Position numbers and translations under genes: made by a program
The notes under the pieces: model-generated
Seen by the model: only the letters and a program-made list of their open reading frames with translations
Told to the model about the DNA's origin: nothing
Database searches by the model: none
Part shown: positions 14,287-26,079 of the stretch, piece after piece
Layout of the letters: every line of letters starts with the position of its first letter
Numbering within the stretch: the stretch's first letter is position 1
NCBI RefSeq assembly: GCF_037975245.1
Contig: NC_092572.1
Location: forward strand, 15,196,269 to 15,260,268
Length of the DNA stretch: 64,000 bases
Origin: Apostichopus japonicus
Taxonomy: Eukaryota; Echinodermata; Holothuroidea; Aspidochirotida; Stichopodidae
Direction of reading: 5' to 3'

Positions 14287-17200
14287 TGAATCTAAGAGAG
14301 TATCAAGCTGTAACAATTAGAGTTTCAAGTAAGACACAAATCAAATCAAATGGTGTATCCAACCATCCTGATACGTCACAGCTGTTTACTTTGACTGAAC
14401 GAAGCTACCTGCTTATCCACACTGACTTCCTACAACTCACTTCTCACTGAATTATCTCACTTAATAAAGCGTATTAGCTTGGTACACATATGATCAAAAA
14501 CCTCATACGTTAACTAGCGACGCCATCGGTTGGCAATTAGCATAGTAAATGCTTGCTATGTCTGCCCAGATCTTTAAATTCAAATAAGGCTAGTTGGTCT
14601 GCTGCACAGACGTTGCAGGCCAAGTGAGTTGGAATTTTTGCACTTTGAAATCTTACTATATTGTCCAAATGTCTCATCATGGCTTCGAACTCCAGTTCAC
14701 CGACCTTCAGTTTGTGTCCTGTCTCACTGACCCCACCTGCGTCCTTGGCAGTCCCTTCGCCGACCTTGTCTCTGACTTCATCCGGTAGGTGGATGACATT
14801 ATCCAGGCCTACGGCATGTATCTGTCACGAATAATTAGCATACGGTAAAGCGTTTGAATGCAGTTTGTTGTTACATTATCGAACACAAGTCTTACGAGCG
14901 ACTCTTTTAATCTCTCTTATTCCTCCTTTGTCGTTTCTCGTCGCTGACTTTGCTCTGCTGGTCCTAACACTACTAAGGAGATTCTGATATTTGTCATCTT
15001 GTATATGCCATCCTAGGAATGAAACTCAACAATTTCATATAAGAGGACCACAACATCGTACATGATTTGCCGAAAGAAACCATCCGTTTGGCGTTCATGC
15101 TTCAAAAATACAAGACCCACTAAAGAGTCGTTTTTAGCTTAAATCCGGTTTGAACTTTCGTCCTTTTGATGAAACCTTTGAATCCTTCTCAATTGAAGCA
15201 TTTTGTCTTCCATCTCTCTGTCAAGGGACAAAAGAGCTAAATACTGCCATTACAGAACAAACACAGAAATGCACTTCTCCTTCAACAGGCAAATATTTGA
15301 GCAACTGTCTGTCTGGGCAATAATACTTCATTTGTTCCTATCCAACAAAAAAAATTTGTGTGTCAACAAAACTGGACCAAACTTGGCTATTTGATAATTT
15401 GCTCTTTAATGAACAAAAAGATGTCAACTTCTCTATGGTGGATATAACCAATGCCTGGATTCTGCAAGGCACCTTGATAGCAAATAGGCAAGAGCATTAT
15501 GTACAAAATGTATGAGGTACAATAGAAGCATTGTTACACTATCAGGAAAACGGAAGTTTGTGTTTATAAGCCTCTTCTCCTAACGATTTGATACAGAATC
15601 CTGTGCACGCCTGCGGGCGCAAGCTGAGCTCATCAAACTTACAAAGACCCTCAGGAGCATCCCAGCTTTCCTTTCATGATGTTAGTGTCATCACATTAGT
15701 ATTTATCATACGCTTTCTGGCCAAGGTGAAGTGCACAGGCGCGGCAGTATTTGAATATACCGCGGAGGATTGAAAACTGAAGCCTTTCCAAAATCTCATC
15801 GATCATATTCATAGACTTACTGTTTTAGTATTCTGTGCTTAATACTCCCTTTTGAATAGATATTTATTCCTCTTGAATGTTATTCAACTTTTATTAGCAG
15901 ATTGAATTTGAGTTAGCAGAAATAATGTTTCAGTTTTTGAGTCGGACTAAATTTATTCCAGTCCTTGCAGCCCGACTGAACTTTATTAACATTAGGCTGA
16001 AACTTGGAAGAAAATAAATTTTATCCCACAGCAATAGGCCTAAATATACAATAATGAATGTTCAGAACTTGCTGCAGTTATCCAAGAATATGGAAAATAT
16101 TGTTGACCCATCGAAGAAGACCAAGCCTCAAAAATGTGTTATTTATTGGATGAAAGATCAACAAGTTAGTACAGAGTAGGTGATGGACAAAGAAAATGCA
16201 ACTGAAAATGCAGTCTGCTTGATAAAGTGGAGAGGAAAGGGGCCGTATTCTAGAAAAATCATCAAAATAAGTGGTATGTTGACCTTTTTTCTGTTTCATT
16301 TCTATGTGTAATCATTTGAAACTTTCTGACAGTGGCACAATAACCAAGTTCAACTTCTAATTTTCTCCTGTCTTGTGCCACGATAAACAGCATATTTGCA
16401 GTTAATAAAATTAATAATCAAATTAAAATAAGACAAGGCTACATGTGTAGTATATTTCTTGTTTAGGCCTAAACTTATAGTGTTACTACAGTTAAGCTTA
16501 TTCTTCTGGGTGCATGGGGCAATGCCTATGTTTGGTAATTATTTGGACATTCAGTACTTGGATTTTCCTAGTTTTGCCTAGTCAAACTTCACATTCAAGT
16601 CTGACGTTTCTCTTACCGTACTACAGAGATTTTACTTATACCATTGAAATAGCGTTATAAAAATGTAAAACATTTAAGTGTTGGGCATGCAGGGTTTAAT
16701 GTGATTACATTTCTGTTTTTCATATGTGGTTATATGCGAGGAGCCAAATTTTTCATCATTTTTATAATTATTACGCGGGGGGGGGTGGGAGGAGGGCTAG
16801 TAAGGTTATATAAACTTTGTGACATGTTGTAAGACATGTGAAAACATGCTTGCTTGCAAAAAAAGTGGGGTCTAAAGCAACCCATCTCTCCCCCGCGTTG
16901 CGACGTCCCTGTATTATGCACTGAATATTATATATTATATTTTCCGTTTCTGGTGGGTGGTTATTGTGCCAATGTATATTTGTGCCCTATCATTATTAAT
17001 TATTTCTATTTGTTTTATGTTCAGAGTACATTCACAGTATGTGTGGCAGAAACCAGTGGACAGAGCCACAGCCACAAGAGATGAACAAACGGTTTGCATA
17101 CAAGTGCACGAATGCTCCAAGATACATGAAATTGAAGAAGCTGTATTTTATTTTTTCTTTGCTTTGTAATTTTATAGTTGTTGAATAAAAAAGGAGACTT

Positions 17201-19182
17201 CAGAATTCTGGTTATTCTCATTATTTGTTTGGAGAGTTTTAATCAATAAGTAGGACAACAAGCTGGCCAAATTCCTAACTCTCCTTACTTGGAACTGATT
17301 AGCATACAAGTATTCAATAAGTATTCGAGTAAGTATTCAGAAACCTCTCAAGCCTTCATAAAATAACTAATTAGCATACAAGTATTTGAATACTAGCGAA
17401 TAAGTATTCGAGTAACTATAAGTATTCATCAGAGCCGAATTATTTAAATTAGCAAATACTTACATGTAAATGAGCTAAGTATTCAAATAGCTATTCCAAA
17501 TCTACTTGAATACCTATTCGAATACCTATTTGAATACCTATTTGAATACCTATTTGAATACCTAACAGGTATTCGAATACTTCACTCATTTACATATTTT
17601 GGCTCTGACGAAGGCTTATAGTTATTCGTATTAGTTTTGGAAAACTTATTTTGTACTGTGTGTTATATGGTAAATTTTCTGAATACTAAGGAAATCTTTG
17701 AATACTTTTTGAATACTTATCGACTATATTCGTGTTAGGTAAGGGTAACTTTATTAGAAAGCAGATAATCCGCTTTCTAAGGACCATTGTTTGTTACCCA
17801 GACTCGACAAAAAAAACCACACACACACACCGATTGATAAAATTGTAGGTTGACAAAACCCAGACAACCAACTCTTGATGCTGCAGGGAGAAGAGAGGAC
17901 CAAGTACTCCCATTCCTGCCCATCAACACCCCCCCACTTCCCCCACCACTTGAAATCCTAACCCACTAGTAAAGTGTGTTGCTGAACCTTCAGGACATAC
18001 AAATAGAAAACTCAATTATGACTTTCATGAATGACCTCTAAGGGAAATTTTTCCCAGTTTCAACTGGTAGCTTTTCTAAGGATTTACATTAGCCAAAAGA
18101 CCCTGGTTTCCAAGGTCAATAATGAAACACATCTCCCAGGTGGGTAACCTTGCCCTTGGGGTCAGACATCAAAAAGAATATTATGGGAACTTTATCGCTG
18201 AATGTCAACATTATTAGTGCACATACATGTTAGAAAGCAAACATCCCCTACTATACCTTAATCCAAATCCATAAATCCAATTTGGAGTCGGCAAGTCGCA
18301 TTAAGACTAGCAATTATTCCAGTCAAACATACTTTTTCAACCGCTGTTATTTTCTTTTCATTTCATGGAGCAGGCTTTGCTATTGCGGGTGGCTTTCTGC
18401 TGTTACTCAGAACCTAGTTTGACTCAGGAAATAGCAAACAAAAGTTTGTACAGAAGCGGAATCTTGGGGGGTGGAGAGAGTTGAGGAGAGTGTAATGACT
18501 ACATATTGATACAGAAGTAGACTATGCTAATGGCAAAATCAAGTTCCGTGTAGGCTAGGAGATACAATCATTCCCAAGACAATAAAAATTCCAAATTGAT
18601 TATATTGTTTGGAAACAGTTTGAAAATTCAGATAACTTCTCTCAGAGGAGAGGGTCATAACAAAGATTAACTCAATCCATACCATTTACTTTGTGTTTCG
18701 AGTTGACTAATCTTGTCCATTTTCAACCCTAACCCCCTCCCCACCCCCCTTACCCCATTCCCGGCTCTTTAAAAAACAGCTTAAAAAAGGAAAACTCTGT
18801 AACTTTCACAGGTCTCCAAAATATTCTGAAATGGAGGAGAATGAACAAACTGTAACATAACCAGAAAACATTTGGCCTCACACTGCTAAGTTTTACAAGC
18901 AATCCGACCACGTTGGACCAAGTCCAGTTAATTCTTTACCTGTATCTCACATGCTGCTACACAGTTGAGGGCTAGGAAGTACGCCTCCTCTATGGACCCA
19001 CCACAGCAGACGATACATGGTTACGCAAGAATAGGATCTTGTTTTTGGGTCCAGGGGCCCTGATGATTTGATCCTTCTGTTCCTCCTCGACTACGATCTC
19101 CGTGTAGTCATAGTATAGAGATCTCACCACAAATCAAGGCATCTTGACTGATCGGCAATAGGCCACACTTCATAGTTGAGAC
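11345..19182 (-). CDS. Adducin gene, partial (five exons)
   Basis: Five minus-strand exons (18940-19182, 14657-14821, about 13548-13830, 12289-12390, 11345-11437) read in order as the second half of an adducin head domain (class II aldolase-like fold), then its neck region. Adducin caps actin filament ends and links spectrin to actin in the membrane skeleton. Four of the exons are phase 0 with lengths divisible by three and have GT-AG borders. The first begins VSTMKCGLLPISQDAL and ends ACEIQ, matching the family landmarks MKCGLLPIS and ACEIQ. Upstream head exons and the carboxy-terminal tail were not found. Three single-base lesions disrupt the frame (near 19115, 19015 and 13762). The exons are otherwise well conserved, so assembly error is at least as likely as pseudogenisation. 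Confidence 0.8.
11955..12062. repeat. Short degenerate tandem repeat (about 20-22 bp)
   Basis: The phrases 'ctccctacaaggggag' and 'cctacgtggggagtccgct' recur four times with small changes. It lies between adducin exons d and e. Confidence 0.5.
12289..12390 (-). CDS. Adducin exon d
   Basis: 102 bp, 34 codons, starting WVGDKDPKSG and ending in KEYKKK. The acceptor is TTTTTCACAG and the donor AAG/GTTTAA, a weak GT site. It corresponds to the adducin region around KTKWTKEDG...VPNLF. If the donor is not used, the frame ends one codon later at TAA, giving a short isoform. Homology of the next exon favours splicing. Confidence 0.7.
12480..13174. mobile_element. Non-autonomous DNA transposon, hAT-like ends
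   Basis: The left end 'gcaggagcatagcc' (12480-12493) and the right end, read in reverse as 'gcaggcgcgtagc' (13162-13174), form imperfect terminal inverted repeats around about 695 bp. C- and T-runs follow the left end. It lies in the adducin intron between exons c and d. I found no convincing target-site duplication. The superfamily label rests only on the CAGGxGCGTAGC-type end, so it is tentative. Confidence 0.55.
13548..13830 (-). CDS. Adducin exon c, frameshifted
   Basis: The acceptor is GTTACAG at 13831. The first 23 or so codons begin GYITGNVYGQPFVRHELK, which fits the adducin LDNLGYRTGYPYR segment when joined to exon b ending RHLDNI. After a one-base shift near 13762 the frame continues AYPAASTNFIYDNEFEKSRY, then QAEEKTKWL, the counterpart of the REKTRWL neck motif. 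The reading stays open to 13532. I see no good phase-0 donor, so the 3' boundary is approximate. Confidence 0.65.
14248..14285. repeat. (AT)n microsatellite
   Basis: About 38 bp of uninterrupted AT dinucleotides within an adducin intron. Confidence 0.95.
14657..14821 (-). CDS. Adducin exon b
   Basis: 165 bp, 55 codons, acceptor GTGACAG and donor ATA/GTAAGA. It starts IHAVGLDNVIHLPDEVRDK and ends LKVGELEFEAMMRHLDNI, the counterpart of the adducin landmark IGEQEFEALMRMLDNL. No internal lesion is seen. Confidence 0.8.
14830..17230. other. Intronic, no feature supported
   Basis: Adducin intron sequence. The short open frames (for example 15203-15394, 15588-15773 and 16078-16299) have no motif or splice support. 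A G-rich run lies at 16776-16795. Confidence 0.4.
17231..17640. repeat. Fold-back repeat with 12-bp tandem core
   Basis: Five copies of the 12-mer 'gaatacctattt' run from 17508 to 17567. Diverged inverted arms flank them: 'ctataagtattcatcagagc' near 17417 is answered by 'ggctctgacgaaggcttata' near 17601, and 'acatgtaaatgag' by 'ctcatttacat'. The GAATAC / GTATTC word recurs from 17310 onward. It looks like a palindromic MITE-type element within the adducin intron. Confidence 0.55.
18940..19182 (-). CDS. Adducin exon a (aldolase-like head, end)
   Basis: 243 bp, 81 codons by length, the length I expect from VSAMKCGLLP to CEIQ in adducins. The acceptor is CTGACAG and the donor CAG/GTAAAG. The reading begins VSTMKCGLLPISQDAL, passes YYDYTEIVVEEEQKDQ and LRNH, and ends EEAYFLALNCVAACEIQ. 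One extra base near 19115 and one missing base near 19015 put the middle third out of frame and create an in-frame stop. The total length is preserved because the two cancel. Confidence 0.8.
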
Positions 19183-19189
19183 CTGTCAG

Positions 19190-20870
19190 ATTCAAAGCAA
19201 ACAATTCAAAATCCTCCATATTCTATGACATCTTTGCTTTTAACGATTTGCTTTGGTCAACGACTTGCAGGAAGGGTAATGCTATGCAAACATATTGAAT
19301 ATTCAAAGAACATTTAAAATCCTCCATAATCTATGACATCATTGCTTTTAAGGTAGTTTTTTTTCTTCTTTTTCTTGTGGTCAGCAAATTTATAAAGTCA
19401 ACCAGGTATTAATCAAAACAAATCGAAATGTGACAAGTCAAGCTAAAGATCTTAAAAAAAAGTGATCAAAATCCAAGTAAAGAAAAAAGGAACCTGCTCT
19501 AAGAATCATGAAAGTAATTATAAAGGTGGATACTCACAGCAGCGGCTGTCGAAGTGTGCACATGTTAAATGCATTTAGTACCTGGTCTGGATTTATTATT
19601 ATTATTACTATTGCTTTGGCAGACTTTTAACTTTGAACACTATCTATCAATATGTAGCAACTGCTTTGAAGTTGATGAGAAAAACATCTTTTGGCCGAGA
19701 AGCATCCAACATTGGGGTTATTCCACTCATCTCCAGAAGTTATCTGTTGATCCACAAAAAATGCCTTAGTTCATTGTTGCCTTTAAATCAAACAGTGAGT
19801 GACTTAATTATTTAGATTACACAAAAGAAGGCAAAACTATATCAAGAAAAGAATGCAAGACAATTGATCAAGTTAGCCATTAGCTAGCATTTGAAAGCAG
19901 TAGAGAAGACCAGCATATGCAGAGAAGTCTCCTTGATAATTGAAACAAACACTGTTGTTCTATAACTCTATAAACACTACCTGGCAATTGATTGGGTGGT
20001 TAGAGAAGTCTGGTTGCGACATCCAAGGGGGGGGGGGGTGTGGGTGGGGGGGGGGAGATATAGTATGGCAAGGGAAGGCAGAACTCAGTTTTTCTCTTTA
20101 AGCGCTGGTATTTTGTTCCCCAATAGCAAGCTCTACATAAAAAAATAGGAGGAAAAGGAAAACAAATGTGTAATAAACAATGCTTGATAAAATCATAAAC
20201 TAGCTTTTAAATGTTGGAACACTCCTTTAATGCTCAGAAAATATTAAAGAGTGAATGGCTCCTTTAATATTAAGGAGTAGAAGGCTCTTTTAAATGCTTA
20301 TTGCATGCAACCCACAATGCATCTCATGTCAAAAATTAACCTTCTATTCTAAAAATCATGGCTATAACCGACATATGATAAAAAAAAAATAAGATATAAA
20401 ATCTTAAATTTGTCCAAAATCCATAACCATCTAAAAAAATATTTGCTTTGTCGATAGATGATAGCGGAAAGGGAATCAATACAGCTTATTTATTACAACT
20501 CTAAGTGTACATATGACCAACTATTCCCAATGCCATGGAATACTATTATGTACCAACGCCAACAACAATATGTACACAACAGTTACCTTTATCGAACACA
20601 TGGACACGGCCATCTTATACTACAAAAACTTGTGATAAAACTGAGGGTGCTACTGGCAAATACCGCAGAATATGTACAACCTATCTAGCCTTATGCTGTC
20701 TACCAACAGAAATCACCTACAATATAAAATGAAATGCAAGCAAATATGAATACTTGTAATGTCTTCGTTCACATACTGAAATAATGATTCCATCTAGTAC
20801 AGTAGTAGCAGGCATATCACATAATATAACACATGCTTGGACCTAAGATGTTTAAAAAGTAAGGAACAAA
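19190..20870. other. No exon supported
   Basis: Contains a short TTA microsatellite (about 19593), a G-run region (20030-20060) and short related sequences about growth of A/T-rich text. The aldolase-head exons of adducin should lie upstream of 19182 on the minus strand, but none is recognisable here. Confidence 0.4.
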
Positions 20871-20875
20871 CTTAC

Positions 20876-20956
20876 CTGATTGTACCTGGTCTCCATAGCT
20901 GCCCTCAGCATACACTGCAAACGTACATTTTCTGCAACAGCTAACTTCACGTCAAA
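20876..20956 (-). CDS. Unassigned 27-codon exon
   Basis: It is bounded by a strong acceptor (TTTTTTGTAG) and a strong donor (CAG/GTAAGTTT), is 81 bp long and is open only in phase 0. It starts FDVKLAVAENVRLQCMLRA and continues AMETRYNQ. The borders and single open frame support a real exon. I do not recognise the peptide. It lies upstream of the adducin exons on the same strand but does not resemble the known adducin amino terminus, so it may belong to another gene or an unusual isoform. Confidence 0.45.
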
Positions 20957-21174
20957 CTACAAAAAACGCATCATATCAGTCAAAATCTTAGAAAAGTTAC
21001 AAATGAAACATGTTATTACCTCATAGAGCTTTTGATGATAAACTGACGCAGGGAAAGTTAATTAAAAATAACTGATATTTTTGGATATATACATAAATCT
21101 TAGATTTCGTGTATAAACCACGTTGTCAATGGTCCTGACCACAAACTTTTTCAGGTTCCTTACCCGCAACTTCC

Positions 21175-21470
21175 TGGAGTTTTGAAGGCTGAAATTGCAA
21201 ATAAACTAGTGCATATCCCTACACCAGTTTGAAGGGTCACATTGCAAATAAATTAATGCATATCCCTACACCAGTTTGAAGGGTCACATTGCAAATAAAT
21301 TAATGCATATCCCTACACTAGTTTGGAGGGCTGAAATTGCAAATAAACTATTGCATATCCCTACACTAGTTTGGAGGGCTGAAATTGCAAATAAACTATT
21401 GCATATCCCTACACTAGTTTGGAGGGCTGAAATTGCAATTAACTAGTGCATATCTCTACATATAAATAGA
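21175..21470. repeat. 47-48-bp tandem repeat, about 5.5 copies
   Basis: The word 'attgcaaataaactattgca' followed by 'tatccctacactagtttg' recurs with starts at 21194, 21241, 21288, 21336, 21384 and 21432. Two subtypes occur: 'gggtcac' and 'ggagggctgaa'. Confidence 0.9.
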
Positions 21471-21688
21471 CCTATCAAAAAGCCCAATCCTTGAGATCAA
21501 TTTTAAGTTGGTCTGACTTCATGAAGTCAAAAAATTGGATAACCAACCGTTATTGGATAACCAACCGTCAACCTGTTAACACTGTTCCTTGAGGAGCTCT
21601 TATATTTTCTACTTTCCAATGATCTCCGAGGTTAAATAGAGTGTGGTTTTCACTACATCATTGCAAATTGTATTATTTGAGACACTAA

Positions 21689-22779
21689 TTGAGACAATAT
21701 TTAGCAGAAAATTTTATTTTATTCCAATTTTGGAATACTTTTTTCGCTGGAGATCTCGGCAATGACGTCTTGCGACGTTCATTAGCCTACAAGATTGTTA
21801 GTACGGATTCTGCGACAGTGGAGAAATTAAAGGAGTGTAGCATCAGAGTTGCTGACAGTTCATATAAAGATACTGAGATTTTGTATGCTATCATGAATGA
21901 TGTTGGTAGAGATGGAATTGCACGTTGTGTGAAATCTTTGGGATGCTGGATTATCACATTAAAAGCAAAGGAACAAGCTGATCTTATTTTGGACAGTGGA
22001 CTCCTCGTGAATGGGAATCAGTTTCTACTGGTGTCAACAAAACGTTCCTAACTGTTAGTGTTTTTGGAGTACCTTCATTCATACAGGACAAAGATCTAAC
22101 AGGAAAACTTTGTGAGTATGGGTGTAAAATAAGAGGCGAAAGGAAACGAAAGACCTTCCCCAGATTCCCAAATATCGAGAACGGAATACGATATGTACAG
22201 TTAGAACTACCTGAAGAACACAAGAGCTTGCCTTACGCAATTAGAATTAACAGGATTAATATGAACTTAAAGCACAATGGTCAAACTAAAGTATGCAATC
22301 TGTGTTTGGAAAGCGATCACATCAGGAGAAACTGTCCTAACTACAAATGTAAAGTTTGTGATGTCCAAGGGCACCGGGAAGCTAATTGCCCCAAGGTCAG
22401 ATGCTTTAAATGCCAAGAACTTGGACATAAAAGCTTTAATTGTCCTGAGAGGTTTGAAGAGTATCGCCATGACAACACAAACGCTGGCTCGACCCTAGAT
22501 ACACATGAAAACGAAACACAATATCAGTCTGAGGGATTAGTCACTGGGTCAGTTGAACAGGACGATCACGCTATTCAAGAAGCTAACGAGGTCAGGGCAC
22601 AGAAATCCGAACAAAACACAGATTCAACAGCAAAGAAGAACAATAACGAGAACTCCAGACACCCGAGTAATCCTAACCAGGAGTCAAAGAAAACCCACCA
22701 ACAACAGCGAACTGAACAAAAGAAGACATTGCCAACACAAAAAGTAGTAGAACAACGGAGAACACAACCGGAGACTTGA
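21689..22779 (+). pseudogene. LINE copy A ORF1 (zinc-knuckle RNA-binding protein)
   Basis: The amino-terminal part is open from 21689 to 22051. A frame change near 22040-22080 is followed by an open frame that runs through 22228 to 22779. The second part has three CX2CX4HX4C knuckles, CNLCLESDHIRRNC, CKVCDVQGHREANC and CFKCQELGHKSFNC, then a Q/N/K/T-rich hydrophilic tail. ORF1 proteins of such LINEs bind element RNA and act as chaperones in the ribonucleoprotein. One single-base indel explains the split. Confidence 0.8.
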
Positions 22780-22958
22780 TCTCAGCGGATGGAGGGGGCA
22801 AGCACAAAAAGGGGAAACATCCAACCCCACAAAAGGCAAATATCCCTAGACGAAGACAGCTTTCAAACTATCAGACTAAAGAAGAAAACATTTATTCCTA
22901 ATCTCAGCAGAGCGAGAAATGTCAGAACAAAGGATTCTTCAGCAGAACCTATGCAAAG

Positions 22959-25926
22959 ATGATGGCGTTCATGTTATACATTTATTTATTTATAGCGATG
23001 CAAGCTGCAAAATACCTTGAAACAGGGGAGGAAGCTATCGCATGCAATTACTACGATATTGTCTCATACAACAAGATGTCTAGCGAACACATATTGTCTT
23101 TATTCCACCATAATAGTCGAAGCCTTAACAAAAACTTAGACAACATAACTACGTTTACGTCTCTATTGAAGGAGGATTTCTCTGTCATTGGATTTATCGA
23201 AACCTGGCTTACTCCAGATATATCCCCCCTAATCCATATCAATAACTATACGCTTGTTGAAAGGCATCGTCCCGAAAGGAGAGGTGGCGGTGTTTGTTTA
23301 TTTGATAACAACGATTTAAATGTCAAACTCAGAAACGATATAAGCATTTTCAATGATTCTGTCAATGTTCATAGAGGTTGACATAACATCAGCAATGAAA
23401 AATTATACCATAGGCGTAATTTATAGGCCTCCAAAAAGTTCACTGCATATTTTTCTGACACACGTAAACAAAATTTTAACCCAACTCCCAAATGAACGAC
23501 ATAAGTACATTATGGGTGATTATAATATTGATCTTGCTGACAATATTAAATCTGCTGACTTTTTAAACTTACTATATGCCAGTGGATTTTTTCCTACTAT
23601 TACCAAACCTACCCGTGTGGGTTGCACTTCTGCAACTCTTTTAGATAATGTTATAACCAATGATGACTGCAAACTAATAACTGGTATCTTTGTAACCGAT
23701 CTCAGTGACCATTATCCATTATTTCTCCAAACTGCCATACACAAAAGTAGGCAAAGGGGCCCTATGTATGTGAGGAACTACTGCAAAACAAATGTACAGA
23801 ATTTCTTCTCCACAATCCGAGATGCTTCGTGGGAAAATGTTTCATCCCAAACTGATGCAAACATTGCCTATTCTATGTTTTATAACAATTTCAATGCCAT
23901 ATATAATCAATGCTTTCCTGAGCAATGCGTCACCAAATCTAAGAGACGTCGAAAGAGACACCTGTGGATTACTGCAGGTATTCTAGTTTCTATCAAAAGA
24001 AAAGATAAGCTATTTAAAAGACATATTAAGAACCCGTCTGGTGTAAATAAAACTATTTATTCTCAATATCGCAATAAGCTCAATCATGTTATCAAATTTT
24101 CTAGAAAATTATATTTCAACAATAAATTTGATAATGCAAGGAGTAACCCAAAAGGCACATGGGATACCATGAACCAACTACTCCATAAAGGTCGTAAACA
24201 ATCATCGTATCCCTCTTTTTCAAGGATGGTGACAAAGAGATTAACACCGACTAACCGATTAACATTGCTAATAAATTTAATGACTTTTTCGTCAATCTGG
24301 GGCCATCACTGGCAAGTAAAATCAACCACAAACGTAAATCACAGGAAGCTGTGAACATTGATGTTAACACTCATTCCATGTTTTCTCATCCTGTCAGTGA
24401 GGAGGAGTTGTTAAAAACAGCAGCCTCTTGCATGAAACCCGATAAAGCAGCTGGATACGATGATTTTAAGCCTGGTATTGTAAGACAGGTTATCCTATTT
24501 ATTACCAAACCATTAACCCACATTTGTAATTTGTCGTTCAATACCAGTATTTTTCCTGATATGCTAAAAATTGCCAAGGTCATCCCTGTCTTTAAGAAAG
24601 GGGATTCAGAAAACTTTGAAAATTATCCACCTATATCACTCTTATCATGTTTTTCCAAAATAGTTGAAAGGCTTATGTATAATCGTATTTTTAACTTTAT
24701 TTCAAAATATATACATTTTATGCCAGGAACAGTATGGATTCCGTCCTGAACACTCCACTGAGCTAGCATTAGCTGATGCCATTGACAATTTGTATAGTAA
24801 TCTTGACAAGAATAGTACCTGTGTCGGGGTTTTTCTGGACCTCTCAAAGGCCTTTGACACAATAGACCACACAATTCTGCTTAATAAATTACATCGTTAC
24901 GGCATAAGAGGAACCCCTCTTAATTGGATCGACAGTTACTTAGCAAACCGCTACCAATATACATCCTACAAAAATGCTCATTCCCAACCGGAGAGAATTC
25001 AATGTGGTATGCCACAAGGCTCTATACTTGGTCCATTGCTTTTTATCCTATATGTTAATGACATTACCAATGTTTCTGATAAAGTTAAAGTTGTTTTGTT
25101 TGCTGACGACACAAATACTTTCTTCGTATCACAATCGAGAACTTTATTTCATATTGAAGTATCGACTGAATTAGACAAGTTCAGCGACTGGTTCGCTGGC
25201 AACAAATTATCATTGAATATTGATAAAACAAACTATATAGTTTTTAATACTTCTAAAAATTTTACATGGAATGCTGATATTACTATGGGTAGTAAATGAC
25301 TACAACAAGTCAATAGTACTAGATTTTTAGGCGTATATATAGATCATTAACTTAAATGGTGTGACCACATTACAACTGTCTGTAAAAAAGTTGCAAAAAA
25401 CACCGGTGTTTTAGCTAAGCCTAAGCATTATCTGCCACAACACATATTAAAGATTCTCGATCAGACATTAGTCCAGCCACATATTACGTATTGTTGTAAC
25501 ATATGGTCTGGTACTAGATATACCAATCTGAATCCCATTTGTATTACACAGAAGAGAGCAGTCCGCCAACTCACACATGTATGCCAAACCACGGGACCAC
25601 ACAAATCCTCTTTTTAAGTGTTATAGTTGTTAAAAGCTGATGACATTATTAGGGTTAACCTTGCTACATTTGCTTATAAGGCATGGAATGGACTGTTACC
25701 AAATGCTTTTAATGACTACTTAATATGTAACAGTGATATTCATCATTACAATACCAGATCTTCAGGCAATGCACATTATAACAGGTATAATTCTACAATG
25801 GGGATGTTATCACTAAGGGCACGTACAATCAAAACATGGAATTCTCTATCAGACAATATTACAAATAAACCTTCTGCAAAATCATTCAGAAGAAACTTTA
25901 TTCAAAAAATGATTGCATCTTATTAA
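22959..25926 (+). pseudogene. LINE copy A ORF2 (endonuclease-reverse transcriptase)
   Basis: Endonuclease landmarks in order: HHNSRSLNKN, IETWL (catalytic E), MGDYNIDL and SDHYPLF. Reverse-transcriptase landmarks: KAAGYDDF, FLDLSKAFDTIDH (motif A), GMPQGSILGPLLF (motif B) and LFADDTN (motif C). The carboxy-terminal part has HHYNTRSS and KTWNSLSDN. The frame changes near 23370, 24340 and 24740, and stops occur at about 25297 and 25348. ORF2p nicks DNA and primes reverse transcription at the nick (family knowledge). The copy is dead as sequenced. Confidence 0.85.
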
Positions 25927-25981
25927 TTGAACATGTTCATTTTTTCTTATATATTTTGTTTTCTTTTTCCTTTTCTTTACA

Positions 25982-26031
25982 GGGAGTCCTCTACTTTGTT
26001 AAGCCATCTGAAGGTTTTTTAGAGGACTTCC
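25982..26031 (+). promoter_or_regulatory. 3' UTR stem-loop of LINE copy A
   Basis: Arm GGGAGTCCTCTA (25982-25993) pairs with TAGAGGACTTCC (26020-26031): 12 pairs including one G-U. Inside the loop AAGCC (26001-26005) can pair with GGTTT (26013-26017). The same two-tier hairpin is in copies B and C with compensatory changes. In related LINEs a 3' hairpin is the reverse-transcriptase recognition site, and that role is inferred here. Confidence 0.75.
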
Positions 26032-26079
26032 TATCACACTGAATATATTCACGTGATAAACAAATCAAATCAAATTTGT

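Larger units (their letters stand above)
21660..26076 (+). mobile_element. CR1/L2-like LINE, copy A, near full length
   Basis: It carries ORF1 with three CCHC zinc knuckles, ORF2 with AP-like endonuclease and reverse transcriptase, a 3' UTR hairpin (25982-26031) and a short CAAAT-type tandem tail (26060-26076). Two other copies of the family (minus strand, 41.8-44.4 kb) share the ORF2 sequence, the hairpin and the tail. The 5' boundary is approximate. Frameshifts and stops make it inactive as sequenced. The clade (CR1/L2/jockey group) is inferred from the FADD box, the SILGPLLF motif and the microsatellite-like tail. Confidence 0.85.
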
